Positions 54,820 to 64,000 of a DNA stretch of 64,000 nt are shown here, one piece after another; the stretch's first letter is position 1, and each line of letters starts with the position of its first letter. Both the position numbers and the translations under genes were made by a program. The DNA comes from Bog-473 sp963807775. GTDB lineage: Bacteria; Actinomycetota; Acidimicrobiia; Acidimicrobiales; RAAP-2. The notes below the pieces were generated by a model. That model made no database searches and was not told where the DNA came from. It was given only the letters and a program-made list of their open reading frames with translations. The stretch is taken from assembly GCA_963807775.1 (NCBI GenBank), contig CAWECY010000010.1:620001-684000 (forward strand), read 5' to 3'.

Positions 54820-55033
54820 CCGGATCCCGTCACTCATCGCGCCGCCACATCACGGCGGCAACTTCTCATCGGCAACTCCGGGCATCTCCCGTCCGACGGG
54901 CGGAAGCCCTCCGACTGGTGTTCTCGCCCGTGCGGGCAGCGGGCCGAGGCGTTGGCGCGCGATGCTGTCCGGACCGAAGAAATCGAGTGAGGTGCGGCCT
55001 ACGAGCCCACTCGTGGTCCATGAGGAGCCCCAC

Positions 55034-55510
55034 ATGCCCGATACCGTCTTCATGTCCGACCGAATCGAGGTGACCCGGCCCATCCCGGCGCTGCCCGCTG
55101 CGATCTTCGACATTCTGCGCAGCCCGGCAGGCCATGTGGCGATCGACGCCTCGGGGATGCTGCAGGACTTCACCGGCGAGCCGGCGGAGAAGGTGGGCGA
55201 CACGTTCGTCATCCACATGGATCGCGAATCGCTCAATGACTTCCCGCTCGGCAAGTACGACGTGACCGTGCACATCATCCTCTTCGAGCGCGACAAGGAG
55301 ATCGCGTGGGATCTCGGACCGGATGTTCCGGTCGCGCACTTCTATGGTTACCGCCTCGATAGCGGTGAGGACGGGGTCACCAACGTGACGTCCTACTACG
55401 ACTGGTCGAAGGTGAGCGACGACCACAAGGAACGCTTCCCGATCGTGCCCGAGTCGGCCCTGCGCGCCACGCTGGGGATCTTGGAGCGGACGGTCAGAAA
55501 AGGCGTGTGA
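55034..55510 (+). CDS. SRPBCC/polyketide cyclase-like protein
   Basis: About 158 residues. The start-like fold is suggested by RIEVTRPIPALPAAIFDILR, DVTVHIILFERDKEIAWDLG and TNVTSYYDWSKVSDDHKERF, ending VPESALRATLGILERTV. Such proteins form a hydrophobic cavity for lipids or polyketides. ATG 55034 has gaggag seven bases upstream; ATG 54962 adds an unlike extension. The specific ligand is unknown. Confidence 0.8.
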   Translation: MPDTVFMSDRIEVTRPIPALPAAIFDILRSPAGHVAIDASGMLQDFTGEPAEKVGDTFVIHMDRESLNDFPLGKYDVTVHIILFERDKEIAWDLGPDVPVAHFYGYRLDSGEDGVTNVTSYYDWSKVSDDHKERFPIVPESALRATLGILERTVRKGV

Positions 55511-55762
55511 TTCCAGCCGCGCCTGACGACACCCTGCCCCTTATGCGGCCACGGGAAGCAGGCCACCCGAGCGGGACTTTCCCGGCCGCTCGGGCTGCCC
55601 CCTGGTGCGTTGTGGGGCAGGCTGGAAGCGCGAACCCAAGAACCGGCGGCCCCCGCCTTCGGGCGAACGCGTTCGTACCCCTTGGCCAACCATGCCGCCC
55701 CGCCGAGCCCGCGCCGGCCCCGCAACCAGCAGCAACGGCCTGCGCTCGGTATCGTCGCGATC

Positions 55763-56578
55763 GTGTCGAGCCTGCTCATCGTCGGCGGCGGGAAGATGGG
55801 GGGCGCCTTGCTGGGCGGGTTGCTGCGCTCGGGCTGGACCACGGCGGCCGAAGTGACCGTGGTGGAGCCGGTGGCGGAGCGGCGTGACGAGCTGGCGGCC
55901 CAGTTCCCCGGCTTGCGCACCGTCGCCGCCCCTGAGCACGGCCTGCTCGACGAGGGGGGCGAGCACCTGCCCGGCGCCGTCCTGGCCACCAAGACGGATG
56001 CGGCCGAGGGGGCCTGCCGCGCCCTGGCGGTCACCGGGGTGACGCGGTTGCTCTCCATCGTGGCCGGCATGCCGTGCCAGCGCCTGGAAGCCGCGCTGGG
56101 CGGTTCGCCCGCCGTGGTGCGGGCCATGCCCAACACCCCGGCGTTGGTGGGGGCGGGCGTGACCGCCATCTCGGGCGGTTCCTTCGCCACCTCCCGGGAC
56201 CTGGCCTGGGCCGAGGACGTGGTGTCGGCCGTGGGCTCGGTGGTCCGGCTGCCCGAGCGCCTGCTCGATGCCGTCACCGGCCTCTCGGGCTCCGGCCCGG
56301 CCTACTTCTTCCTCGTGGCCGAGTCACTCATCGAAGCGGGTGTGCAGATGGGGCTGACCCGCGAGGTGAGCCGGACGCTGGTGGTCCAGACGATGGCGGG
56401 CTCCGCCGCCCTCCTGGCCGAGACCGGCCGCGACCCCGAATCCCTGCGGGCCGAAGTGACGTCGCCCGCCGGCACCACGGCCGCCGGTGTCCGCGCCCTC
56501 GAAGCGCGGGCGGTGCGGTCGGCCTTCATGGAGGCGGTGGCGGCGGCCACGGAACGGGCCCGCCACCTGCAGCGCTGA
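55763..56578 (+). CDS. proC: Pyrroline-5-carboxylate reductase
   Basis: 271 residues. The Rossmann loop LLIVGGGKMGGALLGGLLRS, the strand VVRAMPNTPALVGAGVTAIS and the dimer-domain signature LDAVTGLSGSGPAYFFLVAE ... LRAEVTSPAGTTAAGVRALE are family hallmarks. It reduces pyrroline-5-carboxylate to proline with NAD(P)H in the cytoplasm. The GTG at 55763 gives the standard N-terminus; earlier starts add an unlike basic stretch. Confidence 0.93.
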   Translation: MSSLLIVGGGKMGGALLGGLLRSGWTTAAEVTVVEPVAERRDELAAQFPGLRTVAAPEHGLLDEGGEHLPGAVLATKTDAAEGACRALAVTGVTRLLSIVAGMPCQRLEAALGGSPAVVRAMPNTPALVGAGVTAISGGSFATSRDLAWAEDVVSAVGSVVRLPERLLDAVTGLSGSGPAYFFLVAESLIEAGVQMGLTREVSRTLVVQTMAGSAALLAETGRDPESLRAEVTSPAGTTAAGVRALEARAVRSAFMEAVAAATERARHLQR

Positions 56579-56658
56579 GCGGCCCAGCAGGCGACACGGG
56601 CACGAGCACGAGCACGAGACGAGACGAGACCAGGACCCGGGAGGAGGTACCACAGACC

Positions 56659-57556
56659 GTGCCGACCGACCCGCAGCCCGCGGACCGTCTTCTTCCTCTC
56701 CGACTTCGGCTTCGAGGACGAATTCGCCGGCGTAGTCCACGCCGTGATCGTCGCCCGGGCGCCGGGCACCAGCGTCATCCACCTGACGCACCACATCCCC
56801 CCGTTCGATGTGCGCGCCGGCAGCCACACCCTGGTGCGCGCCGTGCCGCATCTGGGGCCCGGCGTCGTGCTGGGTGTCGTTGACCCCGGCGTGGGGACGG
56901 TACGGCGCGGCATCGTCATCGAGGTGGCACACCCGTCCGGCGGCACCATCCACTTCGTGGGACCCGACAATGGCCTGCTCGTCGCCGCGGCGGAGTCGGC
57001 CGGCGAGGCGCCGATCACGCGCGTCGTGGAGCTGCCCCGCGACGCGACGCCTCCCGATCGCGGCGCCACCTTCGACGGGCGTGACGTGTTCGGCCCAGCG
57101 GCTGCCGCGCTGTGCACCGGCGCGCCGCTCGGACAACTGGGGGAAGCGGTGGAGCCGGCGTCGCTCGTGCGCCTCGTCGGCGGCGTGGTCGAACGGGGCC
57201 GCCTGCACGACGGCCGCTCCTGCCTGCGGGCCGAGGTGACCTGGGTCGACCACTTCGGCAACCTGCAGCTGGCGGCCACGGTGGCCGACGCCCGGGTGGC
57301 GGGGATGCCGGCGGACGGCAGCATCGAGTTGGCGGCGCGATCCGATCCGGGCCGCGAGTACCTCGATGGGCTGCCGCACTCTCTCGTGCCCGACGGCGTG
57401 CTGCTGCGCTGTGTCGACGCCTTCGGCGACCTCAAGCAGGGTGAGTTCGGTCTGCTGGTCGATGCCAACGGGCATTTGGCCGTCGTCGCCGGCGAGGCGT
57501 CCGCCGCGGACTGGCTCAACGTCGTGGCCGGGGAGCTGCTCATTCTGGCCTGGTGA
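56659..57556 (+). CDS. SAM hydrolase/SAM-dependent halogenase family protein (DUF62), 5' frame break
   Basis: About 297 residues. VFFLSDFGFEDEFAGVVHAV, HLTHHIPPFDVRAGS, GVVDPGVGTVRRGIVIEVA, FVGPDNGLLVA and EVTWVDHFGNLQLA match the S-adenosylmethionine hydroxide adenosyltransferase family (the hydrolase branch; halogenases are rare relatives). It splits SAM to adenosine and methionine. GTG 56659, after ggaggagg, lies in a different frame from the conserved body, so one base near 56680 is extra or the true start is elsewhere. No in-frame start was seen upstream of the conserved N-terminus. Confidence 0.82.
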
Positions 57557-57655
57557 GTCCGGGGCCGCCCCGGGCCACGCCGCCGGCTCCACGGCTCACC
57601 TGCCCTGCGCCCGTTTGGTGCCGCGCTGGACCCTTCTCGGTACCATCGATCGGCA

Positions 57656-58420
57656 GTGAGCGGCGACCAGAAAAGCGATCCGGAGTCCGTAGGCGCGTCC
57701 GCGCCGGCGCCGCCCAAGCGCATCCCCGAGGCGACGGTGTTGCGCCTGCCCGTCTACCAGCGCATCCTGGCCGAGTTCTCACGCGCCGGCGTGTCGACGG
57801 TGTCTTCGGAGCAGTTGGCCGAGCTGGCTCGCGTCAACGCGGCCAAGGTGCGCAAGGACCTCTCGCTCCTGGGGTCGTTCGGCACCCGAGGCTCGGGATA
57901 TCAACCCGAGCTCCTGATCGCCCAGATCGACCGCGCCCTCGGCGTCGACTCGAACTGGTCGGTGGCGGTCGTGGGCATCGGCAACCTGGGTCGCGCCCTC
58001 ACCAACTCGGCCGGCTTCGCGTCGCGGGGCTGCCAGGTCAGCGCCCTCTTCGACGTCGACCCCGACGTGGTGGGTGAGGAGATCCGCGGCATCACCGTGC
58101 GCCACATGGACGAGATCGCCATGTTGCGTGTGTCCGAGCGCCCCGACATCGGCGTCATCACCACGCCGGGCTGGGCCGCCCAGCAGGTGGCCGACCTCCT
58201 GGTGCGGGCGCACGTGACGTCGCTGCTCAACTTCGCGCCGCGGGTGCTGCACGTGCCCCCCAACGTCCACGTGCGCTACGTCGACCTCTCCATTGAGCTG
58301 CAGGTGCTCGGCTTCTACCGGGCCCGTCAGGAAGAGCTCGATACGGCCGAGGCCAACGGCGTTCAGCGCGCCGCCGTCCTCCGCTCGGTGGGGCTGTCAC
58401 CGGGTTCCGAGCTCGACTGA
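57656..58420 (+). CDS. rex: Redox-sensing transcriptional repressor Rex
   Basis: 254 residues. The N-terminal winged helix is IPEATVLRLPVYQRILAEF, then SSEQLAELARVNAAKVRKDL and SLLGSFGTRGSGY. The NADH-binding Rossmann domain is WSVAVVGIGNLGRALTNS, and the C-terminal domain-swapped helix is LGFYRARQEELDTAEAN. It senses the NADH/NAD+ ratio. It is directly upstream of hemA; no unmistakable Rex operator (TTGTGN6CACAA-like) was found in the flanks. Confidence 0.94.
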   Translation: MSGDQKSDPESVGASAPAPPKRIPEATVLRLPVYQRILAEFSRAGVSTVSSEQLAELARVNAAKVRKDLSLLGSFGTRGSGYQPELLIAQIDRALGVDSNWSVAVVGIGNLGRALTNSAGFASRGCQVSALFDVDPDVVGEEIRGITVRHMDEIAMLRVSERPDIGVITTPGWAAQQVADLLVRAHVTSLLNFAPRVLHVPPNVHVRYVDLSIELQVLGFYRARQEELDTAEANGVQRAAVLRSVGLSPGSELD

Positions 58421-58556
58421 AGGCCGCTCCTCCGGCCGCCACCCGGCGGCTGGACCGGTGCCGGGCCGGCGGCCCTTAGGGTGACTCCGTTGTCCGCGAC
58501 TGGCGCTGCAAGCGCCGCGACCGGCACAATTGCGGACCGACCCAGGAGGGATCTGG

Positions 58557-59831
58557 TTGTCTGTCGTCGTCATAGGGCTCGAGCACACGCAGGCCCCGCT
58601 GCCCCTGCTCGAGGCGGCGGCCGTCAGTGATGCCGACCTGCACAAGATGCTCAGCACGCTGAGCCACCGTCGCAACATCCAAGAGACGGTGGTGCTTTCG
58701 ACCTGCCTGCGTACTGAGGTCTACGCCGTGGTCGACCGCTTCCACGACGCCGTGGCCGAGATCTACGACGTCCTCACCGAGCAGTCGGGCGCCTCGGAGG
58801 AGGAGCTGTCGGCCCACGCCGCCATCCGTTTCGACGACGACGTCACCTCGCACCTGTTCGCGGTGACGTCGGGCCTCGAGTCCGTGGTCATCGGCGAGAC
58901 CGAGGTGGTGGGCCAGGTGCGCCGCGCCTTCGAACGGGCGCAGGAGGAGAGCACGTGCGGCCCCGTCCTCTCGGCACTCTTCCGCCATGCGCTCCAGACC
59001 GGCAAGCGGGTCCGCACCGAGACCGCCATCTCCCAGGGCACCACCTCGTTCGCCTACGCGGCGGTGACGGTGGCCCGGGGCGCCGAGGGGTCGGGCCTGC
59101 GCGACGCCCGGGTGGTCGTGGTGGGCGCCGGCGACATGGGCCTCGGCGTGTGTCGCGCCCTGTCCGACATCCCGCCCGCCGACGCGCCGCGCTCGGTCGT
59201 GGTCGTCAACCGTTCACTGGAGCGGGCCAGTGACCTCGTGCGCGAGGTGGCCTCTGCCACGTGCACCATGGGCGCCGCCGCGCTCGACGGGGTGGCGGCC
59301 GAGCTGGCCCAGGCCGACGTCGTCCTCACCGCCGTGGCCGCCGAGTCGCACGTGTTGCGGACCGAGGACTTCGCATCGGTCCACGGGCCTCTCTTGGTGA
59401 TCGACCTCGGTGTGCCGCGCAACGTCGACCCGGAGGTCGGGGCCCTGCCCGCCATCACTCTCCTCGACATGGACACCTTGCGTGCCGCGGTGGAGCAGGC
59501 GCTGGGCGACCGGGCCGAGGAGTCGGTGGCGGCGCGCCAGATCGTCGCCGTCGAGGTCGAGCGCTACCGGACGGCCAGCCGCCAGCGCGGCGCCGCGCCG
59601 ATCATCGCGTCGTTGCGGGCGCGCCTGGAGTCGCTGCGGGTGGCCGAGCTGGAACGGCACCGGGCGCAGCTGGCCGACCTGAGCGAAGCCGAGTGGGAGC
59701 ACGTCGACGCCTCCACCCGCGCCGCGCTGGCCAAGTTCCTCCACGAGCCCACCGTCCTCTTGAAGGAGACGGCGGGGACGCCGCAGGGCGAGCGCCTGGT
59801 CGAGGCGCTGCGGGTGCTCTTCGACCTCTAG
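58557..59831 (+). CDS. hemA: Glutamyl-tRNA reductase
   Basis: 424 residues from a TTG at 58557 preceded by aggaggg (58543-58549); an in-frame TTG at 58530 has no such site. SVVVIGLEHTQAPLPLLEAA, ETVVLSTCLRTEVYAV (catalytic Cys; the usual Asn after it is Leu), GLESVVIGETEVVGQVRRAF and RVVVVGAGDMGLGVCRAL identify the enzyme, which reduces glutamyl-tRNA to glutamate semialdehyde, the start of heme synthesis. First gene of the heme run after rex. Confidence 0.93.
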   Translation: MSVVVIGLEHTQAPLPLLEAAAVSDADLHKMLSTLSHRRNIQETVVLSTCLRTEVYAVVDRFHDAVAEIYDVLTEQSGASEEELSAHAAIRFDDDVTSHLFAVTSGLESVVIGETEVVGQVRRAFERAQEESTCGPVLSALFRHALQTGKRVRTETAISQGTTSFAYAAVTVARGAEGSGLRDARVVVVGAGDMGLGVCRALSDIPPADAPRSVVVVNRSLERASDLVREVASATCTMGAAALDGVAAELAQADVVLTAVAAESHVLRTEDFASVHGPLLVIDLGVPRNVDPEVGALPAITLLDMDTLRAAVEQALGDRAEESVAARQIVAVEVERYRTASRQRGAAPIIASLRARLESLRVAELERHRAQLADLSEAEWEHVDASTRAALAKFLHEPTVLLKETAGTPQGERLVEALRVLFDL

Positions 59832-59857
59832 ACCCCGCCCATGGGACAATCGCGAGG

Positions 59858-60806
59858 GTGGGAACGATCCGATTGGCTACGCGCGGGTCCCCGCTGGCGT
59901 TGCGCCAGACCGAGATCGTCGGTGACCTCCTCCGTGCCGCGCACCCCGGGTTGGACGTCGAGCCCGTGGTCGTGCGCACCCGGGGTGACCAGGATGCGGC
60001 GGCGCCGCTCGACCAGATCGGTGGGCAGGGCGTGTTCGTCACCGAGGTGGAGGCCGCCGTGGCGGACGGCCGGGCCGACGCCGCGGTGCACTCGGCCAAG
60101 GACATGCCCTCGGTCATGCCCCCCCATCTGGTGCTGGCGGCCGTGCCCGCCCGGGCCGACGCCCGGGACGGCCTGGTCGGCTGCACGCTGGCCGCGCTGC
60201 CGCCCGGCGGCCTGATCGCCACCGGCTCGGCCCGGCGCCGGGCCCAGCTGGCCTACCTGCGCCCCGACCTGGTCTTCACCGACCTGCGCGGGAACATGGC
60301 CCGGCGGGTCGCGGTGGGCGAGGGCGATAGCGTCGCCGCCGTGGTGGTGGCGGTCGCCGCCATGGAGCGGCTGGGCTGGCTGGAGCGGCTGACGGAGGCG
60401 CTCGACCCCGTGGACGTCCTCCCCCAGGCCGGGCAGGGCGCCATCGCCGTGCAGTGCCGCACCGACGACGACGCCACGCGCGGCGCTGCTGACCGCCGCC
60501 GACCACGAGTCGAGCCACCGCGCCGTGCGGGCCGAGCGCGCCGTGCTCGCCGCGTTGGGCGGGAGTTGCACGGTGCCCGTCGGTGCCTGGGCCGAGGCGG
60601 CCGAGGGCACCGACGCGCTGCGCGTGTCGGGCATGGTGGCCAGCGGAGACGGCCGCATCATGATCCGGTTGACGGCGCTGGGCGACGACCCCGAAGAGGC
60701 CGGGGCGGCGCTGGCCCGGGCCCTCCTCGAGGGTGGCGGCGCGGCCATCGACGGCTTCGCCGCCGCGGCCGAAACTGCGGCTGCCGTGGAGGCCGGCCAC
60801 CCGTGA
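59858..60806 (+). CDS. hemC: Porphobilinogen deaminase (one frame break)
   Basis: It starts at a GTG: GTIRLATRGSPLALRQTEIV, then VVRTRGDQD, DAAVHSAKDMPSVMPPHLVL and QAGQGAIAVQCRTDDDATR. The frame breaks near 60483; removing one G from CGCGGCG gives ATRALLTAADHESSHRAVRA and the cofactor-Cys segment LGGSCTVPVGAW, to the stop at 60806. About 316 residues. It polymerises four porphobilinogens to hydroxymethylbilane. The stop overlaps the next GTG. Confidence 0.92.
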
Positions 60807-62317
60807 CCGTCTACCTGGTCGGCGCCGGCCCCGGCGACCCGGGGCTGCTCACCCGGCGGGGAGCGCGCCTCCTCGCCCGGGCCGACGTCGTCCTCCACGA
60901 CCGGCTGGTCAGCCCGGCCATTCTCGATCTCGTCCGACCGTCGGCCGAGCTGATCGACGTGGGCAAGGACCCCGACTCCATGGGGGAGGCCGACCGCCAG
61001 AAGCAGATCATCCAGTTGCTGGTGGAGCACGGTCGGCGCGCCGAGGTGGTGGTCCGCCTCAAGGGCGGCGACCCCTTCCTCTTCGGGCGCGGCGGCGAGG
61101 AGACCAAGGCGCTCTCCGACGCCGGGATCCCGTGGGAGGTGGTGCCGGGCGTGACGTCGGCCTTCGGCGTCCCGGCTTCCGTCGGCATCCCGGTCACCCA
61201 GCGCGGCCTGGCCTCGTCGGTGACGGTGGTCACGGGCCGGGTCGGCGACCCCGGCACGGGCGATCCCGACTGGGCGGCGCTGGCCCGGGCCGGCGGGACC
61301 CTGGTCATCCTCATGGGCATGACGACGCGGGCCGCCATCGCGGAGGCGTTGATCGCGGGCGGGCGTCCGCCCGACACGCCGGTGGCGGTCATCGAGCGCG
61401 GCACCATGGCGGCCCAGCGTGTCGAGCGCACGACCCTGGACCGGTTGGCCGACGTGGCGCTGGGCGCTCCCGCGGTGATCGTGGTGGGTGACGTGGCCGC
61501 GCTCGGGCAGGAGGCTCGGGCCGCCGAGTCCACCGGCCCGCTGTCGGGGCGGACCGTGGTGGCGACGCGCTCGGGCCAGCGGGCCGCCAACCTGGTGGAC
61601 GCGCTGGAGCGCGCCGGCGCCGAGGTGGTCGAGCTCCCGCTCACGCGCCAGGTCGACGCGGGCGACGGCGGGGAAGCGCTCGCCGCCGCCGCCGACGCCG
61701 TGTGGAGCTACGGCTGGGTCGTGCTCACCTCGCTCAACGCGGTCGACCGCTTCCTGGCCGAGCTGCGCGACGCCCGCGCACTGGGCTCGGTGTACGTGGC
61801 CGCGGTCGGGCCGGCCACCACCGAAGGGTTGCGCCTGGCCGGCATCGAGCCCGACCTGGTGCCGGCCGAGCACAGCGCCCGCGGCTTGGTCGAGGAGTTT
61901 CCGCTCGCCGGCGGTGCCGGTCCATGGCGCGTGCTGTTCCCCTGTTCCGACCTGGCGCCCGACACCATCCCCGAGGGTCTGCGCCAACGGGGCTGGCACG
62001 TCGATCGGGTGGAGGCCTACCGCACCGTGCCGGTGTCGGCTCCCGAACCGGAGGTGCTCGGGCGCGTGGCGCGGGCGGACGCGGTGACCTTCACCGCGAG
62101 CTCGTCGGTGCACGCCTTCCTCGCGCTGCGCGGCCCCGGCAACGAACCGGTACCGGTGCCGGGCCACGTCGTGTGCATCGGGCCGACGACGGCCGAGGCG
62201 GCGCGGGTGGCCGGGCTGCAGGGCGTGCACGAGGCCTGGGGCGCCTCGGCCGACGGCATGGTGGCCGAGCTGATCGACTACTTCGGCGGTCGCGGGGACG
62301 CCACCGCATCGCCGTAG
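60803..62317 (+). CDS. cobA-hemD: Uroporphyrinogen-III C-methyltransferase / uroporphyrinogen-III synthase fusion
   Basis: 504 residues from a GTG overlapping the hemC stop (GTGA). Residues 1-245: SUMT (TVYLVGAGPGDPGLLTRRGA, RLKGGDPFLFGRGGEE, PGVTSAFGVPASVGIPVTQR). Residues about 255-500: HemD (TVVATRSGQRAANLVDALER, GWVVLTSLNAVDRF, HVVCIGPTTAEAARVAG). One chain closes the tetrapyrrole ring and methylates uroporphyrinogen toward siroheme/B12, a common actinobacterial fusion. Confidence 0.94.
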   Translation: MTVYLVGAGPGDPGLLTRRGARLLARADVVLHDRLVSPAILDLVRPSAELIDVGKDPDSMGEADRQKQIIQLLVEHGRRAEVVVRLKGGDPFLFGRGGEETKALSDAGIPWEVVPGVTSAFGVPASVGIPVTQRGLASSVTVVTGRVGDPGTGDPDWAALARAGGTLVILMGMTTRAAIAEALIAGGRPPDTPVAVIERGTMAAQRVERTTLDRLADVALGAPAVIVVGDVAALGQEARAAESTGPLSGRTVVATRSGQRAANLVDALERAGAEVVELPLTRQVDAGDGGEALAAAADAVWSYGWVVLTSLNAVDRFLAELRDARALGSVYVAAVGPATTEGLRLAGIEPDLVPAEHSARGLVEEFPLAGGAGPWRVLFPCSDLAPDTIPEGLRQRGWHVDRVEAYRTVPVSAPEPEVLGRVARADAVTFTASSSVHAFLALRGPGNEPVPVPGHVVCIGPTTAEAARVAGLQGVHEAWGASADGMVAELIDYFGGRGDATASP

Positions 62318-62328
62318 GCTTGTCGGCC

Positions 62329-63339
62329 ATGGTCCCCGCCGAGTCGGGCTCGACGCCCGGCTTCCCGACCCGTCGTTTGCGACGGTTGCGCCGCACGCCG
62401 GCGCTGCGCCGCCTGGTGGCCGAGGCCCGCCTGGACGTCGACGACCTGGTGGCGCCGCTGTTCGTGCGCGAGGGCATCGAGGCAGCGGTCCCCATCGCCT
62501 CCATGCCGGGTGAGGTGCAGCACTCGGTCGACTCCGTGGTGGTGGAGGCCAAGCGGCTGGTGTCGCTCGGCCTGCCCGGGTTGATCCTCTTCGGCGTGCC
62601 CGAGCACAAGGACGCGCGGGGGAGCGGCGCCTGGGACCCCGACGGCGTGGTGCAGGTGGCCCTGCGGGCCGTGCGCGACGCCGTGGGCGACTCACTCGTC
62701 GTCATGGCGGACCTCTGCCTGGACGAGTACACCGACCACGGGCACTGCGGGGTGCTCGGACCCTCGGGCGAGGTCTTGAACGACGAGACCCTCGAGCTCT
62801 ACCAGCGCGTGGCATTGGCCCAGGCGCAGGCCGGCGCCGACATCGTGGCGCCGAGCGGGATGATGGACGGCCAGGTGGCTGCCATCCGGTCTGCGCTCGA
62901 CGGCGCCGGGCACGACCAGGTCGGCATCCTGGCCTACGCCGCCAAGTACGCGTCGGCGCTCTACGGGCCCTTCCGCGACGCCGTCGACGTGACCATCGCC
63001 GGCGGCGGCGACCGCCGGGCCTACCAGCAGGACCCGCACAACCGGCGCGAGGCGCTGGCCGAGATCGCCCAGGACGTGGCCGAAGGCGCCGACATGATCA
63101 TGGTCAAGCCGGCCATGACGTCGCTCGACGTGCTGGCGGCGGCCCGCCGTTTCGTGCGCGTCCCGCTGGCCGCCTACCACGTGAGCGGTGAGTTCTCCAT
63201 GGTGAAGGCGGCGGCCGAGGCCGGGTGGATCGACGGGCCGGCGGTGGCACTCGAGCAGCTGACGGTGCTCAAACGCGCCGGCGCCGACTTCATCCTCACC
63301 TACTTCGCAGCCGAGGTGGCCGAGGCGCTCGGTGGCTGA
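62329..63339 (+). CDS. hemB: Porphobilinogen synthase (delta-aminolevulinate dehydratase)
   Basis: 336 residues. Both Schiff-base lysines are present (LAYAAKYASALYGPFRDAV; MIMVKPAMTSLDVLAAARR). The metal region reads VMADLCLDEYTDHGHCGVLG: two of the three Zn-type Cys are kept and the middle one is Asp. It condenses two aminolevulinates to porphobilinogen. ATG 62329 follows the HemD stop by 11 bases. Confidence 0.95.
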   Translation: MVPAESGSTPGFPTRRLRRLRRTPALRRLVAEARLDVDDLVAPLFVREGIEAAVPIASMPGEVQHSVDSVVVEAKRLVSLGLPGLILFGVPEHKDARGSGAWDPDGVVQVALRAVRDAVGDSLVVMADLCLDEYTDHGHCGVLGPSGEVLNDETLELYQRVALAQAQAGADIVAPSGMMDGQVAAIRSALDGAGHDQVGILAYAAKYASALYGPFRDAVDVTIAGGGDRRAYQQDPHNRREALAEIAQDVAEGADMIMVKPAMTSLDVLAAARRFVRVPLAAYHVSGEFSMVKAAAEAGWIDGPAVALEQLTVLKRAGADFILTYFAAEVAEALGG

Positions 63340-64000
63340 ACCGGCGCCGGCGCCGGTGTCCAACGTCGACTGGTTCGAGCGGGCGCAGCGCGCCATCCCC
63401 GGTGGGGTCGACTCGCCGGTGCGCTCGTTCGCCTCGGTGGGCGGCACCCCCTACACGGTCGTCTCGGGCCAGGGACCGTACGTCGTGGACGCCGAGGGGA
63501 AGCGCTACATCGACCTGGTGCAGTCCTACGGCGCGGTGCTGCTCGGGCACGCCCACCCGGTGGTGACCGAGGCGGTGACGTCGACGGCGGCGCGCGGCAC
63601 CACGTTCGGCGCGCCCACGCCCGGTGAGGTGCTGCTGGCCGAGGCCATCTGCGCCCGCGTGCCCGGTTGCGAGCAGGTGCGCTTGGTCTCCTCGGGCACG
63701 GAAGCGGCCATGAGCGCGGTGCGGCTGGCCCGGGGCGCCACCGGGCGCGACCGCGTGGTGAAGTTCGACGGCTGCTACCACGGGCACTCCGACGGGCTGC
63801 TGGCCGGCGGCGGCAGCGGCGTGGCCATGCTCGGCCTGCCGGGCTCGGCCGGCGTCTCGGCCGGCGCGGTGGCGGACACGGTGGTGGTGCCCTTCAACGT
63901 GGTGCCCGAGCTCGACGAGCGCGTCGCCTGCGTCATCGTCGAGCCGGTGGCGGCCAACATGAACGTGGTGGCGCCGGCGCCCGGCTTCCTCGAGGGGCTG
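63332..64000 (+). CDS. hemL: Glutamate-1-semialdehyde 2,1-aminomutase, partial
   Basis: The first 223 residues; the gene runs past the right edge. It starts at a GTG inside the last codons of hemB (8-base overlap). FERAQRAIPGGVDSPVRSFA, YIDLVQSYGAVLLGHAHPVV, LVSSGTEAAMSAVRLARGAT and VKFDGCYHGHSDGLL are typical. It isomerises glutamate semialdehyde to aminolevulinate with PMP/PLP. The catalytic Lys lies beyond the window. Confidence 0.94.
   Translation, partial: MAEPAPAPVSNVDWFERAQRAIPGGVDSPVRSFASVGGTPYTVVSGQGPYVVDAEGKRYIDLVQSYGAVLLGHAHPVVTEAVTSTAARGTTFGAPTPGEVLLAEAICARVPGCEQVRLVSSGTEAAMSAVRLARGATGRDRVVKFDGCYHGHSDGLLAGGGSGVAMLGLPGSAGVSAGAVADTVVVPFNVVPELDERVACVIVEPVAANMNVVAPAPGFLEGL

Noticed and set aside
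58421..58556. Possible Rex operator or attenuator between rex and hemA
   Set aside because: Small GC hairpins are present (GGCGCT-GCA-AGCGCC at 58502-58516), but no convincing TTGTG...CACAA site could be found.
59828..62695. 955-codon open frame on the minus strand opposite the heme genes
   Set aside because: Typical high-GC antisense artefact; the plus strand encodes hemC, cobA-hemD and hemB with full family motifs.

Overview
The window is high-GC bacterial DNA from an actinomycete, most likely class Acidimicrobiia. Pointers are a mycothiol glycosyltransferase (mshA), an NDMA-type alcohol dehydrogenase, F420-type LLM oxidoreductases, a rex-hemA-hemC-cobA/hemD-hemB-hemL block, many GTG/TTG starts, and a secreted protein with tandem 42-residue GYW...ASDGGIF repeats, a repeat I associate with Acidimicrobiia. 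Some twenty single-base frame breaks, of both signs, sit inside otherwise conserved genes, including the housekeeping genes hemC and mshA. Most look like assembly indels. They are concentrated at 7.3-12.4 kb, and broken genes are annotated here as whole loci.

Layout. 0-13 kb: the edge of a fatty acyl-AMP/CoA ligase, an LLM oxidoreductase, a VOC protein, an exported protein, a degenerate tRNA-Lys beside an ECF sigma remnant, a cyclase-AAA/TPR regulator split in two, a Gly/Ser-rich membrane protein, and a MacAB-like export operon whose adaptor carries Calx-beta repeats. 13-25 kb: glycan and surface functions (MGH1/GH63-like hydrolase, GT4 transferase, glycosidase-like lipoprotein, Stf0 sulfotransferase), a coupled SDR - 2OG oxygenase - LLM operon, a large beta-helix surface protein, and two more 2OG-Fe(II)-type oxygenases.

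25-31 kb holds the most notable system, a probable RiPP-like locus. A Tat-signal protein with a long Gly/Pro tract and an 18-residue tail containing seven cysteines (26564-27285, minus strand; intact after one base is added) lies directly upstream of a JmjC/cupin-8 protein that lacks the usual HxD pair. Divergent from it are an unknown partner protein, a DUF692/MNIO iron enzyme overlapping it by 10 bases, and an acyl-CoA-dehydrogenase-like flavoprotein. A secreted G1 glutamic peptidase follows. My inference is that MNIO and its partner modify the cysteine tail in the cytoplasm, that neighbouring 2OG enzymes may hydroxylate the proline tract, and that Tat exports the product.

31-45 kb: secreted alpha/beta hydrolase, GNAT, VOC, alcohol dehydrogenase, DUF4395 membrane protein, a divergent pair of citrate-synthase homologues (one fused to CBS domains, one to a DNA-binding helix-turn-helix), a membrane protein, a propeller lipoprotein, a SufS-like aminotransferase and a fused RsbW-PAS-GAF-RsbU regulator. 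45-64 kb is largely core genome: zinc finger protein, superoxide dismutase, XRE regulator, mshA, YbjN protein, a repeat-flanked two-gene insert, acyl-CoA dehydrogenase, a MerR-PP2C fusion, small stress-type proteins, proC, SAM hydrolase, rex and the heme genes. hemL runs off the right edge.
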